Part shown: piece after piece, positions 1 to 10,306 of the stretch | How the letters are laid out: the number at the start of each line of letters is the position of its first letter | How positions within the stretch are numbered: the first letter of the stretch is position 1 | Assembly: GCA_963971305.1 (NCBI GenBank) | Contig: OZ020309.1 | Location: 5,573,001 to 5,637,000, forward strand | From: Arcuatula senhousia | Lineage: Eukaryota > Mollusca > Bivalvia > Mytilida > Mytilidae | DNA length: 64,000 bases | Direction: 5' to 3' | The notes under the pieces: model-generated | Told to the model about the DNA's origin: nothing | The model's database searches: none | The model's input: only the letters and a program-made list of their open reading frames with translations | Made by a program: the position numbers and the translations under genes

Positions 1-562
1 AATGGTTATCTATTTCTGGTAAAAATTATTAAAACAAAACAAAAAATAAACTTTTACAGTTCATTAATATATCTACAAGCGTTTAGAAAAATGTTTGAAA
101 AACTGAGGCATGACGGACAGAGCGCATAGCTAGAGTCCCCTTCGGCTTTCTCCGATAGATGATTAATAAGAACTAAGATGATCAATCTCTTAAGTATTAT
201 ATCCGAGAGAAAAGACAAAGCAAGGCAGAAATACCGAAGAAATTGAAGTTCGCAATGGTCCTGACTTGGTACAGGCATTTCAAAAGAAATAGTGCATGGG
301 TTTAACCGGGTTTTATGGTGCCAGATCTCCTACTTCAATTGTGATCATAGGATGTACAAGTTATTAACTTTCGGCTTCTTTTCGGTTTAATCGGTATCAT
401 TGTATTATATGTAATTTGCATGTAGCTGATCCTCGGGAACACAGGGAATCTTCTCTCGCTTACTCATTCATCAATGATTTTCCCGAGGATGCATAAAGCA
501 AAGACATTATATAATTTAAATTACCATTCTGACATAAAGCATGAATAAAGTTTTCTTTGGGC
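1..562. other. Non-coding stretch with a dispersed repeat fragment
   Basis: No gene is visible. Around 230-350 there is a piece of a dispersed repeat with the motif CGCAATGGTCCTGACTTGG. A related piece in the same orientation lies at about 3570-3670, so this is repetitive DNA rather than a gene. The minus-strand open frame across 54-278 shows no recognisable protein and is probably chance. Confidence 0.5.
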
Positions 563-1255
563 AACGCTCATTATTTATTAGCTGATGGGGTTGGAGCAAA
601 ATTATCAAAACCTGACCTGTACCCCATGACCCCCCTATCGGAGGAATTTCAGGTTCAAGACCCCCCTATGAAATGGATGTTTTATGCATGACCCCCTCCC
701 TGTCCTTAGTTTAACAATTAATTGTTTACATTATACTCTTGACAGGGATAAAGGTGTGCATGTTTTTATGCCCCATTTACAAAAGTAGGGGGCATATACA
801 TGTAGTGTTCGGGTCTTCGTCCGTACCAAATGGAGAGATGGGGCATTATGAATTTTGGACTTATTCTTGTTGTTGATGTATTAAGGGCCCAACCATTACA
901 AACTGAAGATGGGGGCAATTATTTTAATAAGATTCTTAAGGTAAAATATCTTGGCAGCAAAGATTATGAACAAAATTCTGAAAAATATTATGTTCTACAA
1001 TGAAATAATAAATCTGTAGAATTATCTAACACTTGCATAAAAGTAGGTAGTTCCCGCGAAGCGGCAAAATAAAATTTCAGCATTGGTGAAAATCCAAGGA
1101 CTCCCATAAAAAAAATTTGTGGAACTATTTTATACTAGGTAACCCCCATATAATTTGATTTTGTTAACGGCACCCCCCCCCCTCAGGATACCAAACATTC
1201 TACCCATGACACCCCTAAATTCCTCTTACCCCCCAGCAAACAAATAATGACCGTT
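563..1255. mobile_element. MITE-like element with terminal inverted repeats
   Basis: The left end (563-590) and right end (about 1229-1255) are inverted copies of each other: the left reads CTCATTATTTATTAGCTGAT and the reverse complement of the right reads GTCATTATTTGTTTGCTGGG. The interior is non-coding and has C-rich tracts (CCCCCCTATC, CCCCCCCCCTCAGG) facing each other. No transposase is present, so this is a non-autonomous DNA element. The target duplication is not clear. Confidence 0.65.
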
Positions 1256-2687
1256 CCCTTACTTATCATATGCAGATTTATTACACGAGCACCCGTTCGT
1301 CTGTGCGTTATTCGGAATTTTTCATTTTTCACGGTGGAATTCTACGAAAGTTTGACAAATAGCTGAAAGACTTTTAGACAATCTGTTATGAGACCACTTT
1401 TTTGAGATAACATTAAATATTAAGAATAATGTTTACGCCAGGTTGAAAAAAAATCAAATTTTAAACTAAGATACTGATATGATTAATTTGCCCTAGATGA
1501 CATTCTGATATGAACGTCGTATGCCGATCAACAGTTCGTCTGTGCGTCATTAATGGCAGTTCCATGTCTCTTTCGGTCGGTAGAATGCAGAATCTATTGC
1601 AAATACTGTTGACGCCAGGATGCAACACACTCGATTTCCAAAATCACGTACTATTGATTTTATTTTTTAAATTTTATTTAATTATAATTTACTATCAACT
1701 TATTTAATACAATTTATTATTTTTAATTCTATATAAGAAAAAGATCACCATGTGTTCATGTACTATTTTTCAATTCAAATACGATGATAAAACCATTTGC
1801 AATGATGCTCGAGTTTGATCGAAGTTGACTGTCCCCAAATTGTTAAATGCGCAGTATATGGTATTCGTCGTCTAATCTCGTAAAACCATACTTCACACCT
1901 GCGTTTGTTTATTAATTAATTGCAGATGGTAAACCTCACTCAGCATGGGCTTATAAATCAAGTAATTATCACCATGACGTACTGGTTTACATAGACCTGT
2001 ATTGACATGTACATGTATGAATTAAATTAACACAAACTTTGAACAATAAAGATAACGCAACTCTTAAAAATCTATCGGATGTGTAACAGTCTTTGAAATT
2101 AGCGAAGGTCCAACAGGCCATGGCCTGTTAACCTCTGTCCGGTCCGCAGACCTTTGAATTTTTGCAAACTTTGTAACATATTTCATTTGTTTTATATAAA
2201 ATTTTGGAAACTAATGGATTCGGACCTCTAAATCCTTTGATTTTTGACAGTGCGTATTTTTATACTGATTAATGCAGTAATAACCTTTCTAATTGTGACC
2301 ATAATATTTTAGATGTTAGCTAATTCTAAGAGTTGTAAACTTCTCTCCTGAATAAACCAACACGACGTTAAACCCCCAGTGCAGTCAGTCCCGAATACAG
2401 TTATGGTCTGTCTTTTTGAAATATTTAAAATGGATTGGTAAAGAATGATAACATGTATGTGTTCATTTTGGTGTTGCTTTAAAATATGATCATGCAAAAT
2501 TGCCACTGAAATGTTTTATATTTCATTGCTAATATCTTTAATATCCACTTTTTAACTAGCTTACTAACGACTTCGATTCCCCCTAGTGCGCAATTCCCGG
2601 TAAGCTAGCGTGTAAAATCTTTTTCCGGAAGGATCATTGAGATATAGATTTAAAAGTACGTGCGAAATTCGCAGTTCAAACACTTAC
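1256..2687. other. AT-rich non-coding stretch
   Basis: I see no gene, RNA or clear repeat boundary here. Short open frames (for example 1510-1707 plus and 2309-2506 minus) have low-complexity or unrecognisable products and no splice or promoter context. Confidence 0.4.
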
Positions 2688-2928
2688 GGACCGTCCATTT
2701 AACTTGAAGTGGGGGCTTGTTTTTTTTTCTAAAAAAATATTTGAAAATGAATTTTGATGAAAAAAATATTTTGGCAGCAGAGGATAAAAAATATATTTTG
2801 AATCTACAGATTTATGCTAAATATTAACAAAATGCTAATAAATAAAAATATTCGGTCGCGATGCCCTGAGTAAGCGCGCGTAAAAAATATTCTGACCTAG
2901 ACAAAAAACCAAGTTAAATGGTCCGTCC
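2688..2928. mobile_element. Short MITE with imperfect inverted ends
   Basis: The left end GGACCGTCCATTTAACTT and the reverse complement of the right end GGACGGACCATTTAACTT agree closely. The 240-bp interior is AT-rich and palindromic in character (AAAAATATTTTGGCAGCAG, then AAAATATTC), with no coding capacity. It is a small non-autonomous inverted-repeat element. Confidence 0.6.
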
Positions 2929-3754
2929 ATCACTTGTCAATAGATTTTGAGCATTGACTGATTGATGTTAGAAAAATAAAATCGTTTAAATACATGTACA
3001 TGAAATAAGTTTAGTTGCACTTTTATGGACATCCTTGTTCTTGTGTTCGTTTTTCTCAGCTGATTTCCATCAATTAAACCAGCTCTTACGCTGTATCAAG
3101 TTAGTGGCATCGGTATACTTTTATCATTAACAGGTTACAGGTAATTCCTTAATTATGACATCACTGATAAGGTCAATCATCGATAATCTAAGATTTATTA
3201 GCATGTACTAGCTAGTTTGATATGTCTAAGGGAAACAGCGGGATGTCACTTAATCAATTTTCATGAAACCTATAAGCACAATCTTTGTGAGATAGTGCTG
3301 ATGTGCAAATTTTATTTCTACGGTTGATTTTATTATCTGTTTGGAGTTTTTCGTAGCAAAACATGGACTTAACAACAACAACACTAAAGTAAAAAGACAA
3401 ACATTTTTGCTTTATTCCGATTGTTCAACAAGCAGGGATGGTTTTCAATTGTTACCCTCCGCTATTTCACAGTGCTGGTCGGTTTCGGTACTACAATTTC
3501 AATCATTGCGACTGTTTCCTACAGTGAGAAAATAATCCAGAAGGAGAAAAACATACCGGAAAAATTAAATATCGCAATGATCCTGACTTTATATTGTCAT
3601 CTCAAAAAGAAACAGATGGTTAAACTAGGTTTTATGGTACGCCAAACATCTCCCTTGCATTGTGATCGGGTTCAATCTAAATTTGTCTCATTTGATCGAC
3701 ATTGTTTCAAAAAGCACAGAAAAGGAAATACATAAGCGCCTAAAAAGTATACTA
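2929..3754. other. Non-coding stretch with repeat fragment
   Basis: No gene is supported. Bases about 3540-3680 match the dispersed repeat also seen at 230-350 (CGCAATGATCCTGACTTT, then GGTTTTATGGTACGCC). The overlapping short open frames at 3341-3735 fall in this repeat and are not thought to be real. Confidence 0.45.
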
Positions 3755-4230
3755 GAGTGAGTTAGTGAGTGAGTGAGTTGGTGTTTTACGCCCGTAAAAG
3801 GCTATATAAGTTATTTACAGGTGATGAACATGAAAAGGATGATAAAATGAACATGAAATGATGATGATAAATGAGCAATGGGGATGGTAAATTTTGAAGA
3901 ACCACAGAAAAAGGGGAGAGGTGGGTAGGGGCGGACAATTTAGCCTATGTGTTGCACTATTTGGCGGTCAACAAAGGGGTCTATTACGTGCACGAAGCGT
4001 GGCACTCTCCACACACGTTGGCCCACTATGGTCGGCGGTCAGGGTTTCCGTATTAAAGACCTGATAACCCCCGCGGACGAGGGCCACCCTATTCAGCCAC
4101 CTAGGGTACACTTTTGGTCGCTCTGTTGGCTGAGCACTGACCCGACTTCAGAATCCCAAGACCCTTAGTCGCCTCTTACGACAAGCTAGGCTCTGATGCG
4201 GGCCTATTCGCCACCCGGGCCCCGCACGGG
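3755..4230 (-). repeat. SINE-like or LINE 3' repeat, minus orientation, (ACTC)n tail
   Basis: Read on the minus strand the element starts with a GC-rich head (CCGTGCGGGGCCCGGGTGG), runs through a body with GTCGTAAGAGGCGACTAAGG, and ends in GGGCGTAAAACACCAACTC followed by ACTC repeats (3755-3779). A simple-repeat tail after GGCGTAAAACACC is typical of mollusc retroposons. A second, degraded relative lies at 16860-17145. No tRNA-type A and B boxes are obvious, so it may be the 3' end of a non-LTR element rather than a true SINE. Confidence 0.6.
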
Positions 4231-5343
4231 ACAAAGCATACAAGAAATTTCATAACTAACAACGATTTGAAAAGTATTTTCGAATGCTAAAATGTTTCCA
4301 AAACATCGAAAGATTGTTTATAACTTTAACAATTTCATGCCAATTTAAACAAACTTTTCGCGCTCTGTATTACCGGGGTAATAAATTCATTTTAGCGGTC
4401 AAAACAAAAAGAAAACTTTCAAAATATTAAGTTTATAACACTTTTTACGGGAAACCATAGTTCTTGTGGCTATGCCATGTTTCACCAAGGGGATGAGCGA
4501 TGAACAAACGATTTACATTTTTTATGAAGTCCGTTAAATCTGATTAAAAAGTTCAGGGGGCAGATCCATCATGATTTAAGTATAGGGGAGGTGTAAAGAT
4601 TGCTTTTTCGAGCGAAGCGAGGCGCGATACTGATGAGTGTGTTTAGTGGATTTTGTGAACAAAAATAAAAATGGACAGTTTAACGCCCGGTAGGCTTACC
4701 ATAAATCGTGCCTCATTTTTGGAAAGTAATATATTTCTACGTGAGTACGTGAGATTCTTGATTATAAATCAAATCAACGCACATGAAAAATTTCACCAAG
4801 ACTAGTCAAATGTTTACAAACAATGCTACATCAGTAAAGTACCAATTTAGCCCGCATAATATACAACTGCACTTAAACAAACTGATACATCGGTCATGGC
4901 GGCATCGTTAATTGTTAGAAGTTGTTATTGTCTTGCGTGGTTTATATGCCGGTAGATATCATAACCCCAATTCGTACAAGGTGGGCGCTTGGTAGCAATC
5001 TCTGTCTTGTCTGTCTGTCCGTATATAGATCCGTACAAAAAAATATTTGTTTCGGGTTCTTCTTAACGGGTTGATTTTAAATTTGTTACAAAGATTTAGC
5101 ATGATGGATTATGTCTTGTCTTCCCTTTGCTATGTCAGTCAGTTTTTTACTTCTAAGCCAACTGAAGCTATTTAAATAGCAGTCAATTACAAAAATGAAA
5201 ACATTCATGCTCGAAACAGATTTCTCGTGCTACTGCTGTAGTGATGAACTCTAAACTAGGTTCATGAAGTACTCAAGGTGTAGTATGTTGAGTCGTGCCT
5301 CGCTTTAACATAATAATCCTACGGTCATCTTTGTTTTCTAAAT
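4231..5343. other. Non-coding stretch, nothing recognised
   Basis: No coding exon, RNA gene or clear repeat boundary is seen in this stretch. Confidence 0.4.
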
Positions 5344-5882
5344 GTAGCAGAATGGGTATGCTTAACACTAAAGAACCTGTGGGGGTTCTGGATGGTTAAT
5401 AGGCCCACGGCAGCGCTAAGCTTGTCGGTAAAAGTCCACTAAAGAGCGCTCAGAAACCTGACATCAGGTCAGGCCGCTTTGCCCACAAAGCGACTAGAAT
5501 GTGTTCCCCAGGTGGTTAAATGTGGCAGCCCTGTCATAATGAATGCCGGGGTCGACAGGCTATAATGCGGAAAACTTGACCGCAAATCATAGTGGTGCAC
5601 CGTGTTGGGAAAAATGTCACGTTCCTCGCCCGTTTAAGAACCCTTCTGCAGGTCATGGTAAGAATAGGACCCACAAGGCTAAAATACCCGTCCCTACCCA
5701 TGGCCATCACTCCATTTTTAAGTGGCAGTCAAAACTCTCCTACCCGATTGGCCTTGTGTCCCCATTTCCTCCACTTCATTGTCATTTCATGTTCATTGTA
5801 TCACCACTTTCATGTTAATCTCCCGGATATAGCTGAAATCGTGCTGCTTGGGAGTAAAGCAATAACTTACTAACTAACTAAA
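5344..5882 (+). repeat. Retroposon-like repeat with (ACTA)n tail
   Basis: A moderately GC-rich block ends in GATATAGCTGAAATCGTGC, then GGGAGTAAAGCAATAAC, then TTACTAACTAACTAA. This order (stem-like end, AAAGCAA, short tandem tail) is the usual 3' end of mollusc non-LTR retroposons. Two overlapping open frames (5543-5873) carry no recognisable reverse transcriptase and are read as chance. The 5' limit is approximate. Confidence 0.5.
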
Positions 5883-6739
5883 TTATCACTGAATCGAATA
5901 CCACAAGTCCTAGCAGGCAAAGACAAAACAGTTGAACATAACATCGCCACAAAAAAAACAAAACAAAACAAGACAAAATTTCGTATTACTACCAAAACGC
6001 AATTAGCGGCGTGAACTCGAGTGGTTTGAAACTATAGAGTAAATTAATTCAGGTGATCCGGCAATTCAAAGGACGATAAATCTTTACTTCTATAAATCAA
6101 TCCAAAATCGGTTCTCATTTGAGAGATAGAAATCCCGTATATTTGTCTATACAAGAACAATATGTCTTCTTTAACATTTTTTGAGTAGCGACTTGATGCA
6201 AGCCTTTATTTGCTTATAGACTAGATATTTTAAGAAACTAATACTAAAACAAAACATTTATTTAAACAGTGTTTAATTAATCGAGACCCCAAAAGTAGAC
6301 GGGATAGTTTTATGCGTTTCCGCAACGACATGTAAGGGGTATCAAGATTTACTCATGCCCATTCGTCCGTCTGTCCGTCCGCCCGTCCGTCTGTACGAAT
6401 TTCTGTCGTGAGTTTTCATCAGAAATCATATATGAGAATAATTTGAAAGTTGAAAAGGTGGTGTTGGAGCTTTGGGGGCAAAGCAACAACTAACTACTTG
6501 TAATTTATTATAGCCATCAAAGACAGAACCATCCCATTTTGCATGAAGATTCATGTAAGTTTAGTGTAAAAACTCTATAAAATTAAACTTTCTCCGTATA
6601 TATTTGTATACTCACGTTTATTCAGTATGACTTATAAGTTTTGTTGAGTAAAAAGGTATTTTTTAAAACGTATTTATTACCAGTTAAATCTAGGCTGAAT
6701 ATATTCTTAAATAAGGCAGACGTACATGTAGTTAAAAGT
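5883..6739. other. Non-coding stretch with pyrimidine-rich simple repeat
   Basis: Nothing coding is seen. Bases 6361-6400 hold a run of CCGTCTGT/CCGTCCG units, as found near the ends of several mollusc repeats. Confidence 0.4.
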
Positions 6740-7003
6740 TAACCCCAAAGTAAACTTGCGTTTACTGTCTCTACAATGTGCACTTGACCGATAAGAAGAC
6801 GAAAAAATGGACGCAAGTTTTCGCGTCTACTTTAATGTGCACTTTGTAGACACATGAACAGTGCACTTAGTAGTCAAAAGAGCTACTCCTATTTTTCAAG
6901 TAGACGAAAATTTAGTGGACGCGCGTCTGCTGTGTTAACTTAGTAGACGTGCAGACGCGATAGTTAGTGCACGTAATGTGCACTACGTGTCTAGTCGGGG
7001 TTA
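6740..7003. mobile_element. Foldback MITE between TA sites
   Basis: The left end reads TAACCCCAAAGTAAAC and the reverse complement of the right end reads TAACCCCGACTAGACAC. The 264-bp interior is a mosaic of inverted GTGCACTTNGTAG and TAGACG words, so single strands could fold along most of their length. It has no coding capacity. It lies just upstream of the first detected exon of the plus-strand RNF213-like gene, in intron or flank. Confidence 0.6.
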
Positions 7004-7206
7004 TGCTTGGTCTGCACCCAGCTGTATTTTCATGGAATAATTGAAAACAATTTAAAACCAATAGCCATGGAAAATGAATTTTGGTGGTCAGATGCAAGGA
7101 GTCAGTTAATGTCGTTTTTGGGATTTAATGCATGGATCAGTCCACCCACAAAAACTAAGATACCGACCATTATTTCTAATACATTAACTTAAACATGTAA
7201 TTTTAG

Positions 7207-7296
7207 GCTCAACAGTCAGCAAAGTGTAAAAATATTATGTCATTATGGATGACAGTTGCAAACGAAAGAACAAGGCAGTTGGCTAAACACGGACAG
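7207..7296 (+). CDS. RNF213-like paralogue, antepenultimate exon
   Basis: The acceptor is TTTTAG before GCTCAAC and the donor is CAG/gtttgt. The exon is 90 bp, phase 0 at both ends, exactly the length and phase of the minus-strand exon 39435-39524. The product contains SAKCKNIMSLWMTVA. Confidence 0.8.
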
Positions 7297-10200
7297 GTTT
7301 GTTCCATTCTGACTTTACTTTCTACTTTTACTTACCTTTTTGAAATTAAATCCCCCCCTAGGACATTAATCAAAAGTAATTAAAACACGTGTTCATGCAT
7401 ATTTCTTTTATCCGAATAATTATTTGTCATCCCTATAACGATAAAGCGGCAATGGTGATTAATACTTTTTTTTAATTTTGTGGAAACTTAGTAGCTGAAA
7501 ATGTATAATATCTTAACATCAAGAATATGATAAACAGATACTATGGATTATATTTTATCCAGCAATTACATTCACAGATAAAACGACAGTACTTTTCTAG
7601 TGTGAAAAGCTGATACATATATAAAGTATATAGAGACGATTTTTATACACAATGTTACTTTGCATGAAAATGAGGTTATGAAAAACAGTAGTTACATTGA
7701 TGCCATTATAAAGTTCTTGACAATGATCTTCGTCCCTTTTAAATGCGTTTTAAAGATTATTTAAATATTGGTTTATTTTAGGCTTAGAGCTAATAAAATC
7801 TAATTTAAGGAGGTTTTCCTTTCTCATTTTGTATATAAGAAGATTGATTACCGCTTTATTCGTAAAAATTTTAGGAAACATTTCCGGGAGTCCCAAACAG
7901 TGCTAAAATTACACTTTCCGGATCACAAACAAAGGCTCTTCAGATAATTCTGAACAAAATGCCACCTGATCACATTGAAGCCCTTATGGATTTATTATTT
8001 GAGTTTATTGTATTGAGAATAGACATACCGCAAAGTGCAGGCGAAGATAGCAGTATTATTTATACCAGGTATATAACTACTTATATATATTTATTTCACA
8101 TTATTTTTTTGTAATTTGTAAATGTCCCTCAACCTTTAAATAACTGCTTTCAGTCTTACTCATACCGAACATGAATGTCAATCTCAAATGTGCAAAAAGA
8201 AAAGACAAAATCAGCTGCAGACACACCTGAGAGATTTTATACAGTAATCATTTGATAGACGAAACGCGCGTCAGGCGTAGCAAAATTTATTGTCTGGAAC
8301 TTTGTTGTCATTTGTATTTCGAACACACGTGAAGGTTAGCACTGCTGGTGGAGTGTAAATTCCCCGAGGTTAGCCCGCTCCGGCACCAACACTTTTTGAG
8401 TTGGAGAATACATCAAAGCTTTAAATTATCCGTCTAAATTTCAAAATTGTCTAAACCCTAAGGTTCTTCCTACCCCAGACATAGGTTGATTATCTTAGTA
8501 ATAATTTGGTTCCCCAGTTTGGTATTTTTGGTTATACTGTTCTATGCTCTTCATATTTATACAGTGTTTGGCGTTTTCAATATTTTTGGTAGAGCGCCTC
8601 TGATGAGTCTTGGATAGACGAAACGCGCGTCAGGCGTAGCAAAATTTATTGTCTGGAACTTTGTTGTCATTTGTATTTCGAACACACGTGAAGGTTAGCA
8701 CTGCTGGTGGAGTATAAATTCCCCGAGGTTAGCCCGCTCCGGCACCAACACTTTTTGAGTTGGAGAATACATCAAAGCTTTAAATTATCCGTCTAAATTT
8801 CAAAATTGTCTAAACCCTAAGGTTCTTCCTACCCCAGACATAGGTTGATTATCTTAGTAATAATTTGGTTCCCCAGTTTGGTATTTTTGGTTATACTGTT
8901 CTATGCTCTTCATATTTATACAGTGTTTGACGTTTTCAATATTTTTGGTAGAGCGCCTCTGATGAGTCTTGGATAGACGAAACGCGCGTCAGGCGTAGCA
9001 AAATTTATTGTCTGGAACTTTGTTGTCATTTGTATTTCGAACACACGTGAAGGTTAGCACTGCTGGTGGAGTGTAAATTCCCCGAGGTTAGCCCGCTCCG
9101 GCACCAACACTTTTTGAGTTGGAGAATACATCAAAGCTTTAAATTATCCGTCTAAATTTCAAAATTGTCTAAACCCTAAGGTTCTTCCTACCCCAGACAT
9201 AGGTTGATTATCTTAGTAATAATTTGGTTCCCCAGTTTGGTATTTTTGGTTATACTGTTCTATGCTCTTCATATTTATACAGTGTTTGGCGTTTTCAATA
9301 TTTTTGGTAGAGCGCCTCTGATGAGTCTTGGATAGACGAAACGCGCGTCAGGCGTAGCAAAATTTATTGTCTGGAACTTTGTTGTCATTTGTATTTCGAA
9401 CACACGTGAAGGTTAGCACTGCTGGTGGAGTGTAAATTCCCCGAGGTTAGCCCGCTCCGGCACCAACACTTTTTGAGTTGGAGAATACATCAAAGCTTTA
9501 AATATCCGTCTAAATTTCAAAATTGTCTAAACCCTAAGGTTCTTCCTACCCCAGACATAGGTTGATTATCTTAGTAATAATTTGGTTCCCCAGTTTGGTA
9601 TTTTTGGTTATACTGTTCTATGCTATTCATATTTATACAGTGTTTGGCGTTTTCAATATTTTTGGTAGAGCGCCTCTGATGAGTCTTGGATAGACGAAAC
9701 GCGCGTCAGGCGTAGCAAAATTTATTGTCTGGAACTTTGTTGTCATTTGTATTTCTACGTTTTATGTGCTGCTGTTTACATGTTCAAAGCAAAGTCTAAC
9801 AAAGGTTTGATTTAACAACACATAAAGATAAAAAAGGTGTCTCACAAAAAGATATACCTTTCCTTAACATGAACTGTATAAATATATGAGTATCTGAAGT
9901 CAAATATGCACTAGACCAAGTTAAAGAACATAAAAAATATCGTTAAAAAAACGTACATATCATACACTGACATGCAAAACTAGATTATATGTTAAACCAA
10001 ACTGCAATCACCAACGGGAATGTTATGTATATGCAATTGTTATGTTTAATTCAGAATATATCATAACATACCCAAAGAAATATGTAAATTACTTCTTATC
10101 TTTTCAGCTTAAGGGACAACTTATTAGGTTATAAAGATGCTTGTCCTTTTGAGGGAGAACTTGATTTAGATGATTCTGTTGTGGATGCTATTTGTCAATT

Positions 10201-10306
10201 CCCATCAAGTGATGATGATGGTGACAAATTAATAACAACCCACTCTGTTCAAGTATGGAATCTTGTACACACCACCTTTTCTGCAAAAGGAAATCAGAGA
10301 AATTAG
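7207..10306 (+). CDS. RNF213-like E3 ubiquitin ligase paralogue, C-terminal three exons
   Basis: Three exons, 7207-7296, 7875-8068 and 10108-10306, join in frame to a TAG stop. They encode 160 C-terminal residues of a second RNF213-like protein. Each matches one of the last three exons of the minus-strand gene, in order and with the same intron phases (0 and 2). The 30-residue first exon is identical at 19 positions (including IMSLW). The second shares DHIEALMDLLFE. The third shares SLRDN, CPFDGEL and SVQVW. In RNF213 this region is the extreme C-terminus after the RING and RZ-finger E3 parts. I saw no earlier exon between 1 and 7206. In the minus-strand gene the preceding intron is 6.9 kb, so earlier exons may lie left of the window; a truncated copy is also possible. 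The last intron holds a ribozyme array. Confidence 0.8.
7875..8068 (+). CDS. RNF213-like paralogue, penultimate exon
   Basis: The acceptor is ATTTTAG before GAAACATTTCC and the donor is CCAG/gtatat. It is 194 bp, starts in phase 0 and leaves two bases (AG) for the next exon. The counterpart at 38234-38433 is 200 bp with the same phases; the 6-bp difference is two residues near the variable acidic 3' end. Confidence 0.8.
8595..8636 (+). ncRNA. Type I hammerhead ribozyme, plus array copy 1
   Basis: Stem I is CGCCT (8595-8599) paired with AGGCG (8632-8636). The core CTGATGA follows, then stem II GTCT/AGAC with loop TGGAT, then GAAA (8620-8623). Stem III is very short: the A of GAAA pairs with the T of GTC, closed by one C-G pair over a GCGC loop. 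The predicted cleavage is 3' of C8631 in GTC/AGGCG. All core bases of the hammerhead consensus are present. Such a minimal stem III is typical of ribozymes that act best as dimers; the self-complementary ACGCGCGT supports that. Confidence 0.88.
8954..8995 (+). ncRNA. Type I hammerhead ribozyme, plus array copy 2
   Basis: Same 42-nt sequence as copy 1, 359 bases downstream. Cleavage is predicted after C8990. Confidence 0.88.
9313..9354 (+). ncRNA. Type I hammerhead ribozyme, plus array copy 3
   Basis: Same 42-nt sequence, again 359 bases downstream. Cleavage is predicted after C9349. Confidence 0.88.
9671..9712 (+). ncRNA. Type I hammerhead ribozyme, plus array copy 4
   Basis: Same 42-nt sequence, 358 bases after copy 3. 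Cleavage is predicted after C9707. This is the last unit, which ends at 9755 with TTGTATTTC before unrelated intron sequence. Confidence 0.88.
10108..10306 (+). CDS. RNF213-like paralogue, terminal coding exon
   Basis: The acceptor is CTTTTCAG before CTTAAGG. The two carried-over bases AG plus C give the Ser of SLRDN. The exon encodes CPFDGELDLDDSVVD and SVQVWNLVHT and ends at TAG 10304-10306. The matching exon at 30463-30658 differs by one codon in length. Confidence 0.82.

Larger units (their letters stand above)
8253..9755 (+). repeat. Tandem array of 359-bp hammerhead ribozyme units (plus strand)
   Basis: A 5' partial unit (8253-8320) is followed by four full units of 359, 359, 359 and 358 bp (8321-9755). 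Each unit runs from GAACACACGTG to CATTTGTATTTC and is nearly identical to its neighbours. Every full unit holds a complete type I hammerhead core near its 3' end; the leading partial keeps only the 3' half. The array fills most of the 2,039-bp last intron of the plus-strand RNF213-like gene, in sense. Hammerhead-bearing tandem repeats are known in Penelope-like elements and in short non-autonomous circular-RNA retroelements of animals, including mussels as I recall. The exact end at TTGTATTTC agrees with insertion of whole units. Confidence 0.9.

Noticed and set aside
5543..5873. Two overlapping plus-strand frames as a small gene
   Set aside because: They lie in a retroposon-like block with a typical tail. 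Overlapping frames of similar length suggest reduced stop frequency from base composition rather than coding.
1..7206. Further upstream exons of the plus-strand RNF213-like gene
   Set aside because: I looked for a counterpart of exon 11 (CDILDKLDIAISF-like) on the plus strand and did not see one. By comparison with the 6.9-kb intron in the other copy, it could be just outside the window.
8595..8640. Alternative hammerhead fold with stem III CGC/GCG and cleavage after GCGTA
   Set aside because: That fold leaves stem I unpaired (GCAAA against GCCT). The fold with cleavage at GTC/AGGCG gives five perfect stem I pairs and a standard GTC triplet.
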